Of a DNA stretch of 48,474 bases, positions 1 through 8,267 are shown piece after piece. Origin of the DNA: UBA12191 sp964422295 (lineage in GTDB: Bacteria > Planctomycetota > UBA8108 > UBA1146); contig CAYRAM010000019.1 in the NCBI GenBank assembly GCA_964422295.1, positions 1 through 48,474 on the forward strand, in the 5' to 3' direction. Below the pieces are notes generated by a model. The model saw only the letters and a program-made list of their open reading frames with translations. It did no database searches and had not been told where the DNA came from. How positions within the stretch are numbered: the stretch's first letter is position 1; the number at the start of each line of letters is the position of its first letter. The translations under genes were made by a program, and so were the position numbers.

Positions 1-2
1 CA

Positions 3-92
3 CAGACTCGCCCGCAAGTGAGACCACAGACTCGCCCGCAAGTGAGACCACAGACACGTCCACAAGTGAGACCGCAGACACGCCCGTCGGTG
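3..92 (+). repeat. 24-bp tandem repeat encoding PQTRPQVR
   Basis: The unit cagactcgcccgcaagtgag plus acca recurs about three to four times from the left edge with a few substitutions, mostly silent (cgc/cgt, act/aca). It encodes the Pro-Gln-Thr-Arg-Pro-Gln-Val-Arg octapeptide and probably continues beyond the window. Confidence 0.85.
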
Positions 93-1544
93 AGTCCCCA
101 ACTGAAGCCCCAAAGCCGACCCGCCATCACTCCCCGTCCCGTGACAGGAACCGTCTCCAAGCCTTCGACGAGGAACTCCTCATCGGCAAGGGGTGTTTCG
201 ACATCGCGCCCGACGGTGTCTCTTCCAGAGATCAACGTTCCTGGAAACAAAGTCCCGGAAATCCGCAGAAGGTCGGGATCCAGTCTCTCCGTACCGGGTC
301 TGTCCGGGGTTTCCACCCGCAGCTCAACTCGAGCTCGCCAAGGGCGGAGAAAGCCGGTTTCCGTTCCTGACGCGTTGCCCGTCTCGCCCTTGTCCGGGAT
401 GTCGGAAGTGGGCAAACCATCGGCGAGAGGGATCTCCCCATCCTTGACCGGGCAGCAGGGTCGGGGGACAAAACTTCCACCCACCCGGGACATGATCCAA
501 AGATTGGGAAGGGATTCTGGCCGCGGTGTCGAGCTTTCCGGGCGTACCCGGGCGCGGACCTTGAGCCGACGCAATCCCGGAGTTCATTTGGCCCCTTCGG
601 GAACGATCTACACAAACAGTGGCACTCTTCGACCCCCCGTGGTTGCCACGGGGATCACGGTGAGCAGTTCCCTTCACTGTCAAAATCTTCCCTGGTACTG
701 CAATCCGATCTACAGCAATGGGGTGTATACGAATATTGGCGTCAATCTCTACCCGGGAATCGGCTATTACGGTTGGTATTCCCCGTGGTGCTCACCCTGG
801 TACCTGGGAAATCCCATCTCGTGGTGCCATGGCTGGTGGCTTCCCTGGAGTTACAGCAGTTCCCACTACATTTACTGGTGGCACCATGGCTACTGGCAGA
901 ATCGATCTTACGGGGTGTCCTGGTGTTCGACGATGGACTGGGGAAGGGATGTGACGAATCATATCGTCTTCGTCGAGTCGGACGAGGAAGTTCCCGAAAC
1001 GATCGCGGATAATGAAGTCGTGCGATCAGCCATCTGTGATGCCTGGAGTGCCATGCTCCTCTCTGAAGAGGAGGACGCTCTTTCCCATTTGGAACGGGCG
1101 AGTTTCACCAACCCTGATGTGGCTTTGGTGCGATTTCTTGAGGGAGTCAACCGACTGAGACGGGGTGATCTTGCCGAAGCGGGAGCCGATCTGCGTGATG
1201 CGGTGTTATTGGAACCCGACCTGCTGGCCCTGAGGTGGGATGATCAGCTCTTCCTTGAACGGCAGACGGAAGTGGTTCTTGCAGAGTTATGGGCACTTCT
1301 CGAAGAGGATTCCCAACAGCCGGAAGTGGTTTCTGCGGTGGCATGTTTGTCCCTGTTTGCAGGCAACGTTCCCCTCGCTCCCGCCCGTGGAGCTCTCTCC
1401 GAACTGCTCCTCGCCGGCAGCGGCGATGAAATCACGGAGCATTTGCACCAGGTCTTGAGTGGAGACGATGTCGCCTTCCCATCGGATGCGAGCCGGTGGT
1501 TGGAGAATCCATCCTGTTCCGCATTGTTGGATGTCCGCTTCTGA
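3..1544 (+). CDS. Repeat-rich W/Y-rich protein with TPR-like C-terminus (5' partial)
   Basis: The reading frame is open from the left edge, so the true start lies outside the window; the GTG codons near position 18 sit inside the repeat and are poor start candidates. The visible N-terminus consists of 8-residue repeats of the type PQTRPQVR, encoded by a 24-bp tandem repeat. A Ser/Pro/Arg-rich linker follows, then about 100 residues very rich in Trp, Tyr, Gly and Cys (about 210-320 from position 18). The C-terminal 180 residues are acidic and helical with two or three TPR-like pairs (motifs such as ALSHLERASFTNPD and DLAEAGADLRDAVLLEPD). I do not recognise the family. Composition suggests a low-complexity surface or envelope protein with a protein-binding C-terminus, which is inference. 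It ends about 70 bp before the nucleotide-salvage operon on the same strand. Confidence 0.6.
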   Translation, partial: QTRPQVRPQTRPQVRPQTRPQVRPQTRPSVSPQLKPQSRPAITPRPVTGTVSKPSTRNSSSARGVSTSRPTVSLPEINVPGNKVPEIRRRSGSSLSVPGLSGVSTRSSTRARQGRRKPVSVPDALPVSPLSGMSEVGKPSARGISPSLTGQQGRGTKLPPTRDMIQRLGRDSGRGVELSGRTRARTLSRRNPGVHLAPSGTIYTNSGTLRPPVVATGITVSSSLHCQNLPWYCNPIYSNGVYTNIGVNLYPGIGYYGWYSPWCSPWYLGNPISWCHGWWLPWSYSSSHYIYWWHHGYWQNRSYGVSWCSTMDWGRDVTNHIVFVESDEEVPETIADNEVVRSAICDAWSAMLLSEEEDALSHLERASFTNPDVALVRFLEGVNRLRRGDLAEAGADLRDAVLLEPDLLALRWDDQLFLERQTEVVLAELWALLEEDSQQPEVVSAVACLSLFAGNVPLAPARGALSELLLAGSGDEITEHLHQVLSGDDVAFPSDASRWLENPSCSALLDVRF

Positions 1545-1617
1545 ATCCTGACGTCCCCGGGACATCGCTCCTTGGGTCGTGTTATGATCATCCCCCGACG
1601 AGGGGAGTTTGATCGAT

Positions 1618-2085
1618 ATGGGATCAATGACGGATCAGGAAAACCAGGGGGGCCTATCCACGCCCCTGCAGGAACTCTATCGTGTCGCCCTTTCCCAATT
1701 GGATTGTTCCCGCGCCAGTTATTCAGATTTCCGCGTCGGAGCCGCATTGCTCAGCGATGGCAAAATCTTTCCCGGTTGCAACGTCGAGAACTCCAGTTAC
1801 GGATTGACTCTCTGTGCCGAAAGATCAGCGGTGATGCATTGGGCCTCTGCAGGATCACCGGGAACCCCCGAGGCGATGGTGGTGGTGGCAAGAAACTCGG
1901 CGGGAACTGCGGTGACAGCGATGCCCTGTGGAGCGTGCAGACAGGTCTTGTCTGATCTGCCAGGCTCGGGTCAAATTCGCATCTACACCGGTGAGGGTGA
2001 CGCCGTCACATGGAAATCTCTGGGTGAATTGTTGCCGCACGCATTCGGCCCCGAAGACCTGGAGTCTCAGGGAGGAACAGATTGA
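1618..2085 (+). CDS. cdd: Cytidine deaminase
   Basis: Zinc-dependent cytidine/deoxycytidine deaminase, which converts cytidine to uridine in pyrimidine salvage. The 155-residue product is a little longer than the usual 130-140. The zinc site is complete: CAERSA supplies a Cys ligand and the catalytic Glu, and PCGACRQ supplies the other two Cys ligands; the substrate-binding motif GCNVENSSYG is present. Start: an in-frame TTG lies at 1609, but the purine-rich aggggag at 1601-1607 is well spaced for the ATG at 1618, which I chose; an ATG at 1627 is also possible. The stop codon overlaps the start of the uracil phosphoribosyltransferase gene (TGATG), so the two are translationally coupled. A TATGAT-like -10 element lies about 35 bp upstream. 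Confidence 0.95.
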   Translation: MGSMTDQENQGGLSTPLQELYRVALSQLDCSRASYSDFRVGAALLSDGKIFPGCNVENSSYGLTLCAERSAVMHWASAGSPGTPEAMVVVARNSAGTAVTAMPCGACRQVLSDLPGSGQIRIYTGEGDAVTWKSLGELLPHAFGPEDLESQGGTD

Positions 2086-2894
2086 TGGAACAGATCTACA
2101 ATGAGTTGAGTCCGGAACAGAATGGGATTCACCACGAATACGGTGATGGGGTCCACATTCTTGCGGAGCCGTTTACCCTCGGATTGTTGGCAGAGTTGGG
2201 CCATCCTGAGACGGTCCAGCCACGCTTCAATGAGATTCTTGAACTTCTCTACAGGGGATTACTCCAGCGCATGATCGGTCATGAGTTTCCACGATGTGTC
2301 GTGCAGCGGCAGACCAACATGATCCAAACCTCATCACGGGGTGTGTTTCAAGGTCAAATCATCGATCCCGATTCCAGGGCTGTGACCGTCAATGTTGCGC
2401 GGGCAGGGACGGTCCCCTCTCACTTGTGTCAAAATGTCCTGCACCAGGTCATCGATCCCCTCAAGGTTCGGCAGGATCATGTGATCATGGAGAGGGTTAC
2501 CGATCAAAGTGGCGCTGTGACCGGTGCTGCCCTGCATGGCAGCAAGATCGGTGGGGATATCGAGGGTGCGCATCTGATTTTCCCTGATCCGATGGGAGCG
2601 ACAGGGTCCTCCCTTTCAAAAGTCATCGGGCATTACAAGGAAGAGATCGATGGAGAGCCCCTCGCAGTGATCACCGTGCATCTGATCGTGACCCCCGAAT
2701 TTGTAAGAAACATGAAAAAGAGCCATCCTGAAGTGCGGATATGGGCGTTGAGATTGGATCGGGGTGAGAGTCCTGACGAAGTGCTTTCGCTGCGGCCAGG
2801 CGTGGATCCGCGAGAGAGTGGATTGAATGAAGTTGACTATATCGTCCCCGGGGCAGGGGGAGTCGGTGAACTCATCAATAACTCATGGATCTAG
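2085..2894 (+). CDS. upp: Uracil phosphoribosyltransferase, divergent
   Basis: Predicted to convert uracil and PRPP to UMP, the step after cytidine deaminase and uridine cleavage. The 269-residue product exceeds the usual ~210 because of a longer N-terminus. Family marks are the PRPP loop FPDPMGATGSS (usual form DPMLATGGS), the central AGTVPSHL segment where typical enzymes have RAGLGM, and the C-terminal YIVPGAGGVGE that matches the uracil-recognition segment YIVPGLGDAGD. The loop substitutions make the family call firm but the exact base specificity slightly less so. ATG at 2085 shares its A with the cdd stop (TGATG), with a ggagga ribosome site about 9 nt upstream; a TTG directly before it is less likely. 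It sits between cdd and hpt in a salvage operon. Confidence 0.85.
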   Translation: MEQIYNELSPEQNGIHHEYGDGVHILAEPFTLGLLAELGHPETVQPRFNEILELLYRGLLQRMIGHEFPRCVVQRQTNMIQTSSRGVFQGQIIDPDSRAVTVNVARAGTVPSHLCQNVLHQVIDPLKVRQDHVIMERVTDQSGAVTGAALHGSKIGGDIEGAHLIFPDPMGATGSSLSKVIGHYKEEIDGEPLAVITVHLIVTPEFVRNMKKSHPEVRIWALRLDRGESPDEVLSLRPGVDPRESGLNEVDYIVPGAGGVGELINNSWI

Positions 2895-2929
2895 GGAAGC
2901 GATCGGAACCGCTGAAGAATAGGTGACAG

Positions 2930-3505
2930 ATGAATCAATTTGGTCAAATGCGTCTACAACCTGAGCCTCCCCTGCCAGGACATCGCCTCGAATTGCTCCA
3001 TGATGAGCAGGAGATTCGCCAACGCGTTGCCGATTTGGGGAAAGAAATCCGTGAGCAGTTGGGTGACAAAGATCCCATCGTGGTGTGTGTATTGAAAGGG
3101 GCCTTTGTCTTCGTCTCTGATTTGGTGAGGCAGTTGGACTTCCCCTTTACGATTGATTTTTTGAGGGTTTCTTCATATGGGAACTCTGTAGTGACCAGTG
3201 GTGAAGTCAAGTTGGACCTCGATCTACAGCAGTCGATATCCAATCGGCATGTTCTTCTTGTTGAGGATATCGTCGACACCGGACTGACTCTCAAGTACCT
3301 GCAATCAAATTTGGAATCGCGAAATCCTGCGTCGATCAAAATTTGCAGTCTCCTTCACAAGCCTCTCAACAATGTCAAACTTGCGCACATCGATTTCTGC
3401 GGCTTTGAAATCCCCAATGATTTTGTTGTCGGTTACGGACTCGATTGGCAAGGTTATTACCGAAACCTTCCCTACATCGCACAAGTCCATCAGGTCAGCA
3501 AATAG
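2930..3505 (+). CDS. hpt: Hypoxanthine phosphoribosyltransferase
   Basis: Purine salvage enzyme that makes IMP (and usually GMP) from hypoxanthine or guanine and PRPP. The 191-residue product has the normal length. The PRPP-binding signature VLLVEDIVDTGLTL lies near residue 105, the LKGAFVFVSDLVRQL segment near 47 matches the first PRPP loop region, and the base-recognition segment near the C-terminus reads DFVVGYGLDWQGYYRNLPYI, typical of this family. An aggtga ribosome site precedes the ATG. The gene follows upp by 35 bp on the same strand, so cdd-upp-hpt form a compact base and nucleoside salvage operon. Its end faces the end of the sigma-54 activator gene 43 bp away. Confidence 0.95.
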   Translation: MNQFGQMRLQPEPPLPGHRLELLHDEQEIRQRVADLGKEIREQLGDKDPIVVCVLKGAFVFVSDLVRQLDFPFTIDFLRVSSYGNSVVTSGEVKLDLDLQQSISNRHVLLVEDIVDTGLTLKYLQSNLESRNPASIKICSLLHKPLNNVKLAHIDFCGFEIPNDFVVGYGLDWQGYYRNLPYIAQVHQVSK

Positions 3506-3548
3506 GTGTCGATTTCCGGTAGTCAGGTCGCCACCTCAGCACTGAAGA

Positions 3549-4604
3549 TCAATCCTTGATTCCGTGTTGACGTTGGACCCCGTAGCGGTCGAGGCGTCGA
3601 TATAGGGTTGTTTTGGGGATTCCCAGCATTCGGGCCGCTTGTGCCTTGTTGCCTGAAGTTTCGCGTAAAACATCCCTGACTATGCCCCCGAGGACGACTT
3701 TTTCCAGCTTGAGGAGGTCGGTGCCCACTTCTGCCCTGATTCTCAACGCCATCGGATGGGGAATCCCCTGCTGTTGGAGTGTATCCGAGAGGTGTTCCGC
3801 CTGAATTCGCTGATGGGGTTGGTTCGCCAGTCGTTCCATTTCATTTTGCAGTTCACGAATATTACCGAGCCATCGGGCACTGATCAGTACCGTCATGGCA
3901 TCTGCAGAAATTGTCGGCATCTTTTTTCCCAATCTCCGGCAGTAGCGATTCAGGAGAGCTCTGCAGAGAATGGGTATATCCTGGCGGCGCTGTCTCAGAG
4001 GAGGCAATTGAATTCTCAAAACATCGATTCGATAACGTAAATCATCCCGAAAACGCTTCTCTTCCACTTCTTGCGAAATGTCTCGGTGGCTGGCGGTGAT
4101 GAGTCGAAAGTCGACTTTGCGTGATTGGTTGCTTCCGACACGACGGATTTCTTTTTCTTGAAGTACACGAAGCAGTTTGCTTTGCAGGTCTACCGATGTT
4201 TCCGTGATTTCGTCGAGAAATAAAATCCCACCGTGAGCCGATTCGATCAATCCTGACCGTTCAACGTGGGCACCGGTGAATGCGCCGCGATCGTGGCCGA
4301 AGAGCTCTGACTCGAGAATGGGAGGAGAAATCGCCGCACAATTTTCTCCTATGAAGGGACCATGGCGGCGAGGTCCCAAACGATGGATCGCACGGGCGAC
4401 CAGCTCCTTGCCGGTACCGCTCTCCCCCTGGATCAAGACCGGGGCTTCGGCACTGGCAACCCTTTCAATCTGCTGAAGCATTCGCAGGAATGGCTCGCAG
4501 TGGCCAATCAATTCCGGGAATCGGTGTTTCAGTCGTTCGACTTCCGAGGGCCTCAATGGGGTGGAATCATGGGAACCCGTTATGGGAACAGAATTGCGGG
4601 ACAT
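3549..4604 (-). CDS. Sigma-54-dependent transcriptional activator without receiver domain
   Basis: AAA+ enhancer-binding protein that remodels sigma-54 RNA polymerase to open promoters. It has Walker A GESGTGKE, the sigma-54 contact loop GAFTGA, Walker B GGILFLDE, the arginine-finger region FRDDLRYRIDV, and a Fis-type helix-turn-helix at the C-terminus (GNKAQAARMLGIPKTTLYRRL). Only about 40 residues precede the AAA+ domain, so there is no receiver, PAS or GAF sensor; control must come from expression level or a partner protein. Start: ATG at 4604 follows a perfect gaggaggggg ribosome site; the in-frame ATG at 4622 would place that site inside the coding region. The product is 351 residues. 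An AT-rich inverted repeat lies just upstream. Its target genes cannot be read from this window. Confidence 0.93.
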   Translation of the reverse strand: MSRNSVPITGSHDSTPLRPSEVERLKHRFPELIGHCEPFLRMLQQIERVASAEAPVLIQGESGTGKELVARAIHRLGPRRHGPFIGENCAAISPPILESELFGHDRGAFTGAHVERSGLIESAHGGILFLDEITETSVDLQSKLLRVLQEKEIRRVGSNQSRKVDFRLITASHRDISQEVEEKRFRDDLRYRIDVLRIQLPPLRQRRQDIPILCRALLNRYCRRLGKKMPTISADAMTVLISARWLGNIRELQNEMERLANQPHQRIQAEHLSDTLQQQGIPHPMALRIRAEVGTDLLKLEKVVLGGIVRDVLRETSGNKAQAARMLGIPKTTLYRRLDRYGVQRQHGIKD

Positions 4605-4636
4605 TTCCCCCTCCTCTCGCATTGAAGGATTGCATT

Positions 4637-4656
4637 ATATTGATTAAAGTCAATAT
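4637..4656. promoter_or_regulatory. FNR-like dyad upstream of the sigma-54 activator
   Basis: A perfect 7-bp inverted repeat ATATTGA-N6-TCAATAT, 33 bp upstream of the activator start. Its core TTGAT-taaa-GTCAA (4640-4653) differs at one base from the FNR/CRP-family consensus TTGAT-N4-ATCAA. That suggests control by an FNR-type oxygen or redox regulator, or autoregulation. The dyad is seen directly; the regulator is inference. Confidence 0.4.
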
Positions 4657-4736
4657 TTGGAAGTGTCCTTGTCCGGACCGGCCCCAGAGAGGGGGCAGGA
4701 ATATTACCGGGTCTTGAAGCCATTATTCAGCACTGA

Positions 4737-4765
4737 TTGACACTTCTGCGCTGGAGGGATAAGTT
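4737..4765 (+). promoter_or_regulatory. Possible sigma-70-type promoter of tRNA-Asn
   Basis: TTGACA at 4737-4742 is followed 15-17 bp later by a weak AT-rich -10 candidate around GATAAGTT. It ends about 18 bp before the tRNA. The -35 is perfect and the -10 is poor. Confidence 0.3.
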
Positions 4766-4782
4766 TCTTGACACACCAATCT

Positions 4783-4858
4783 TCCCCGGTAGCTCAATTG
4801 GCAGAGTAGGTGACTGTTAATCACTTGGTTGTTGGTTCGAGTCCAACCCGGGGAGCCA
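4783..4858 (+). tRNA. tRNA-Asn (anticodon GTT)
   Basis: Full cloverleaf: 7-bp acceptor stem TCCCCGG/CCGGGGA, D arm GCTC...GAGT, anticodon stem GGTGA/TCACT with loop CTGTTAA (anticodon 4816-4818), T arm GTTGG-TTCGAGT-CCAAC, discriminator G and an encoded CCA at 4856-4858. It reads the asparagine codons AAC and AAU. Confidence 0.96.
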
Positions 4859-4860
4859 TG

Positions 4861-4890
4861 ATCGCCCCTATCCGCAAGGATGGGGGCGAT
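4861..4890 (+). terminator. Hairpin terminator after tRNA-Asn
   Basis: A 13-bp uninterrupted stem (one G-T pair) closed by a GCAA tetraloop begins 3 nt after the tRNA CCA end. It is followed by ttccaatttt, a moderate T-rich tail. It probably ends the tRNA transcript. Confidence 0.75.
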
Positions 4891-5189
4891 TTCCAATTTT
4901 CAAGGCTCTTTGAAGTCTATCGGAAGATCGATGGGGACATGTGGACCTCTGGAACCCGTTTACACCTCAGGATTGTTGAATTTTCCTAACAGGGTACAGT
5001 ATCTCCCTGTACCGATTCTTCACCGGGCAATTTTCCGGATCGGTTTGAGTGGCTTCAACGAATGCAGGTGCGCAGGCCTGCTCTGCACGCCATGTGGCAT
5101 TCTTGGTCAGATCTGGATTGGCACGGATGACTCACAGAATTAATTTTGACCAAAGCCATGTCCCAAAAGCCAGGGCAGTGGGGGATGGC
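4891..5189. other. Gene-free leader of the export operon
   Basis: About 300 bp between the tRNA terminator and the chosen start of the TolC-like gene. The frame stays open upstream to 5049, but that part has no signal-peptide or family character, so I treat it as untranslated. The only ordered element I see is the 7-bp dyad at 4993-5013; no clear -35/-10 pair could be fixed. Confidence 0.5.
4993..5013. promoter_or_regulatory. Inverted repeat GGTACAG-N7-CTGTACC
   Basis: A perfect 7-bp dyad with a 7-nt spacer, about 180 bp upstream of the efflux operon start. The symmetry and promoter-side position fit an operator for a dimeric repressor. No T-run follows, so it is unlikely to be a terminator. 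The regulator is unknown. Confidence 0.4.
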
Positions 5190-6767
5190 ATGGATCGAAA
5201 GCACGCCAACAAGTGGATATGGACCATCTGTATCTGTCTGCTCATCAATGTCGGTTGTTCTGTTCGAGATCACAGGCTGGCACAGGAACAGGGTGAGGAA
5301 ATCCGCTCGGAAGTATTGGAGAAGGTCAGTCAATTTCGCCAACAGGAATTGATCGACCCCTTCGACAAGCCATCCGGGGATGAATCTGAAGGTGCTCCAG
5401 TCGTGTCGGAACCGATCACCCTCGAATCAGCCTTGCGCCTGGGGACACGCCTCAATCGCGGATATTTGAGTCAGCGTGAGTCACTTTTTCTCTCCGCTCT
5501 TTCATTGGGTGTGGTCAGAAGAGATTTCTTACGGCCGATTTTTTCCGGAAGTGTCGGGCATACGGTTTCTGGTGCTTCCGACGAAGAAACACTGTCACGG
5601 GTTACGGGATTGTCTCTGAACGGTCAGCAATATCTCTTTACCGGTGGACGACTGACCGTTTCTGCGGGCAGCGATCGTTTCGATGACGGTGATGAATCGA
5701 CGCTGGACTATTCAGGGAATTTCAGTGCATCCATCTCCCAGCCACTGCTACGGGGAGCGGGCCCTGGTCTTGCATACGAATCTCTGACCCAGGCGGAGAG
5801 AAACCTGTTGTATGCCGCACGTAATTTTGAGATTTATCGTCAAACTTTTGCCATACAAATCACCCAGAAGTTCTTTGACCTGTTGAGCCAAAAACTGCAG
5901 TTGTCCAATGCGGAAGAGAATGTACGCACTCAGCAGTTTGCATACGATCAGGCAAAAGCACTCTTCAGGATTGGGACAGGAAGCAGTCTCGATGTGTTCA
6001 GGGCTGAGCAGGCATTGCTGTTGGCCAGAAACAATCAATCCAATGCCATAGAGCAGTTCAAGACAGCCGTGGACAATTTCAAGATTGATCTGGGGATCTC
6101 CATCGATAGTGAAATCGAGCTCGTGGGAGATTTCCCAGAGTTGAGTGATTTCAATGTCTCTCTGGATGATGCGCTGGAAGCGGCGATGAACAATCGCCTG
6201 GATCTGAGAACTGCCATTCAAAGATTGGAAGATGTTGAGCGTCAACTCGAAGTTGCCCGAAATGGATTGCTGCCCGATTTGAATTTCAACATCAGTTACG
6301 GTTCGGGATCCGGGGTTGCGGATTCTTTTTCTGCTCTGGACTGGGGAGATTCCGAATCGTATTCAGCAGGGTTGAATCTTGAGATCCCCCTCGACCGACT
6401 GGCTCGCCGCAATGCATTTCGGTCTGCAGAAATTGCCCATGACCAAGAGATCAGGGGTTTGGATCTGAAGAAGCAGCAAGTTCGGCTCGAAGTCCAGGCA
6501 GCATTGAGGCAGTTGGAGCAACTGAACTTTCAAATAGAGATTGGTTACCGTGCGATTGAATCCCTTTCATTGACCGTTGAGAAAGCCGAAATCGATCAAA
6601 CCCGGGGAACCGTGACAAACAGGGATGTGGTCGAGGCCCAAAGTGCCCTGACCGATTCAAAAAATGCCCAACTGGACAGAATCGTTGCCCATGAAATTCA
6701 GATCTTGGAGATCTATCAACTGCTGGGCCTGCTCTTTGTCTCTGAGGAAGGGATGATTGTCTCATGA
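5190..6767 (+). CDS. TolC-family outer membrane efflux lipoprotein
   Basis: Outer-membrane channel of a tripartite exporter. The 525-residue product starts with a lipoprotein signal peptide: basic MDRKHANK, a hydrophobic stretch and the lipobox INVGC, placing the lipidated Cys near residue 22. Two outer membrane efflux repeats follow, each with long coiled-coil helices (for example LTQAERNLLYAARNFEIYRQ and RLEDVERQLEVARNGLLPDL) and a beta segment. Start choice: the frame is open further upstream, but the ATG at 5190 follows gggggat and is directly followed by the signal peptide. Its stop overlaps the adaptor gene start by ATGA. The order channel-adaptor-ATPase-permease defines a MacAB-TolC-like system; the substrate cannot be inferred. 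Confidence 0.88.
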   Translation: MDRKHANKWIWTICICLLINVGCSVRDHRLAQEQGEEIRSEVLEKVSQFRQQELIDPFDKPSGDESEGAPVVSEPITLESALRLGTRLNRGYLSQRESLFLSALSLGVVRRDFLRPIFSGSVGHTVSGASDEETLSRVTGLSLNGQQYLFTGGRLTVSAGSDRFDDGDESTLDYSGNFSASISQPLLRGAGPGLAYESLTQAERNLLYAARNFEIYRQTFAIQITQKFFDLLSQKLQLSNAEENVRTQQFAYDQAKALFRIGTGSSLDVFRAEQALLLARNNQSNAIEQFKTAVDNFKIDLGISIDSEIELVGDFPELSDFNVSLDDALEAAMNNRLDLRTAIQRLEDVERQLEVARNGLLPDLNFNISYGSGSGVADSFSALDWGDSESYSAGLNLEIPLDRLARRNAFRSAEIAHDQEIRGLDLKKQQVRLEVQAALRQLEQLNFQIEIGYRAIESLSLTVEKAEIDQTRGTVTNRDVVEAQSALTDSKNAQLDRIVAHEIQILEIYQLLGLLFVSEEGMIVS

Positions 6768-8266
6768 ACTCCAAGGACATAACCCGGGGAGTGATCGCGC
6801 TGGTGGTCATCGTTTCCCTCTACCTTCTGGTGTTTGGAGGTGATCCTTCTGGCAGCTCAGGAGGCGGTGCCATTGAGGTGGACCGCGGGAATTTGCAGAT
6901 GACCCTGTCGGAGCGTGGGACCTTGACCACCCGCAATGCCACTCGGATTCGGTCCGAGGTGCGAGGTCGCCGACGGATCGAGTGGATGGTCGATGAGGGA
7001 TCTCGCGTTGCGACGGGCGATCTATTGGTCGAACTGGAAAAAACTGAGGTCCAAAGGCGGATAGACCAGTTAGAAAATGAACTGATCGCCGATGAAACTT
7101 CTCTGAATTCCGGTCGAAATGATCTGAAAATTCAGGAGGACAAAAACAAGACGACTCTTGAGAAGGCTCAATTGGGATTGGAAGTTGCCCAGGTTGAGTT
7201 GGAAAAATTGAAGCAAGGTGATATTCCGCGGCGCAAGAGAGAGTTGGAGTTGGCCATCGAAAGAGCGACTTCAGAACTGGAGAGATCGGAGGGCCTTTGG
7301 AAAGACATGCCGACGATGCTGGAGAAAGGATTCGTGACCTCTGATCAGTTTGAGCAGGAAAGAATCAATTTGAAGGAGCGTCGCGAGGCATTGGTCACAG
7401 CAAACCAAAACAAATCCCTCTACGATGCGTATGAGATGCCTCTCTCTCTCAAGCAAAAAGAATCCAGCGTGACGGAAGCGTCACGCTCACTCGAAATGGA
7501 AACCCGTGCGGCGGAAACTGTGATAGCAAATCTCCAGTTAAGGGTAAGCCAATTTGATAGAAGAGTAGGAGAAACTGAAGAGGAACTGAATCGCGAAAAA
7601 ACCAACCTGAGCAAGATGTCTGTCTATTCAACAGCGGACGGCATTGTATTTTATGGGAATCCTGACAGGCCTTGGGATCGTGATGAAATCAGGGTGGGAG
7701 GGGATGCCCATTTCAACCAGGTCCTGTTGACGATCCCTGATCCCAGCGAGATGGCGGTCCTGATCAAAGTTCATGAGGCTGATATCGACAAGATTGAGGC
7801 GGGGATGCCCGCTGAGATCCGCTCTGATGTCAATAAATCGCTGATTTTCAACGGTGAAGTCACAAAGATTGATTCCGTCGCCAATGCAGGGGACCGTCGG
7901 TGGGGTGACCGTGTGCGGAGATTCAATGTTGAAATTCAACTGCGGGGGAATGATCTGTCGCTCAAACCGGGGACCTCTGCTGAGGTCGTCATCAATACCG
8001 GAGAGATGGTGGATGTCCTTCATGTTCCGATTCAGGCGGTGCATGCGGAAGCAGGTGGCTTTCATTGCTTCGTCCAGTCTGGAGGCCGATTGATCAAGCG
8101 CAAAGTCTCAGTCGGTAGATCCAATGATAGCTTCCTTGAAATCACAGAAGGATTGTCCGAGGGTGAAAAAGTTCTGCTGTACAAGCCGGATGAGACTGAA
8201 TCAACAGATAAAGAATCCTCTCCTATTGGCGCAGCAGCAATTTTCAGGACAATTGGAAGATCCTGA
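6764..8266 (+). CDS. Periplasmic adaptor subunit (HlyD/MacA family)
   Basis: Membrane fusion protein linking the inner-membrane ABC transporter to the outer-membrane channel. Of 500 residues, one N-terminal membrane anchor spans about 8-25 (VIALVVIVSLYLLVFGG). Then come the first half of a lipoyl/barrel-sandwich domain (VRGRRRIEWMVDEGSRVATGDLLVELEK), a long coiled-coil hairpin of about 200 residues, the second lipoyl half (SVYSTADGIVFYG), a beta-barrel domain, and the membrane-proximal domain ending LSEGEKVLLYKPDE. The ATG overlaps the stop of the TolC-like gene (ATGA). The next gene begins one base after this stop. The coiled coil is longer than that of E. coli MacA. Confidence 0.88.
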   Translation: MNSKDITRGVIALVVIVSLYLLVFGGDPSGSSGGGAIEVDRGNLQMTLSERGTLTTRNATRIRSEVRGRRRIEWMVDEGSRVATGDLLVELEKTEVQRRIDQLENELIADETSLNSGRNDLKIQEDKNKTTLEKAQLGLEVAQVELEKLKQGDIPRRKRELELAIERATSELERSEGLWKDMPTMLEKGFVTSDQFEQERINLKERREALVTANQNKSLYDAYEMPLSLKQKESSVTEASRSLEMETRAAETVIANLQLRVSQFDRRVGETEEELNREKTNLSKMSVYSTADGIVFYGNPDRPWDRDEIRVGGDAHFNQVLLTIPDPSEMAVLIKVHEADIDKIEAGMPAEIRSDVNKSLIFNGEVTKIDSVANAGDRRWGDRVRRFNVEIQLRGNDLSLKPGTSAEVVINTGEMVDVLHVPIQAVHAEAGGFHCFVQSGGRLIKRKVSVGRSNDSFLEITEGLSEGEKVLLYKPDETESTDKESSPIGAAAIFRTIGRS

Positions 8267-8267
8267 C

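Noticed and set aside
1..92. CRISPR array for the 24-bp repeats at the left edge
   Set aside because: The repeats are contiguous without spacers and encode an octapeptide in frame.
5049..5189. Longer N-terminus for the TolC-like protein
   Set aside because: It would bury the lipoprotein signal peptide and has no ribosome site.
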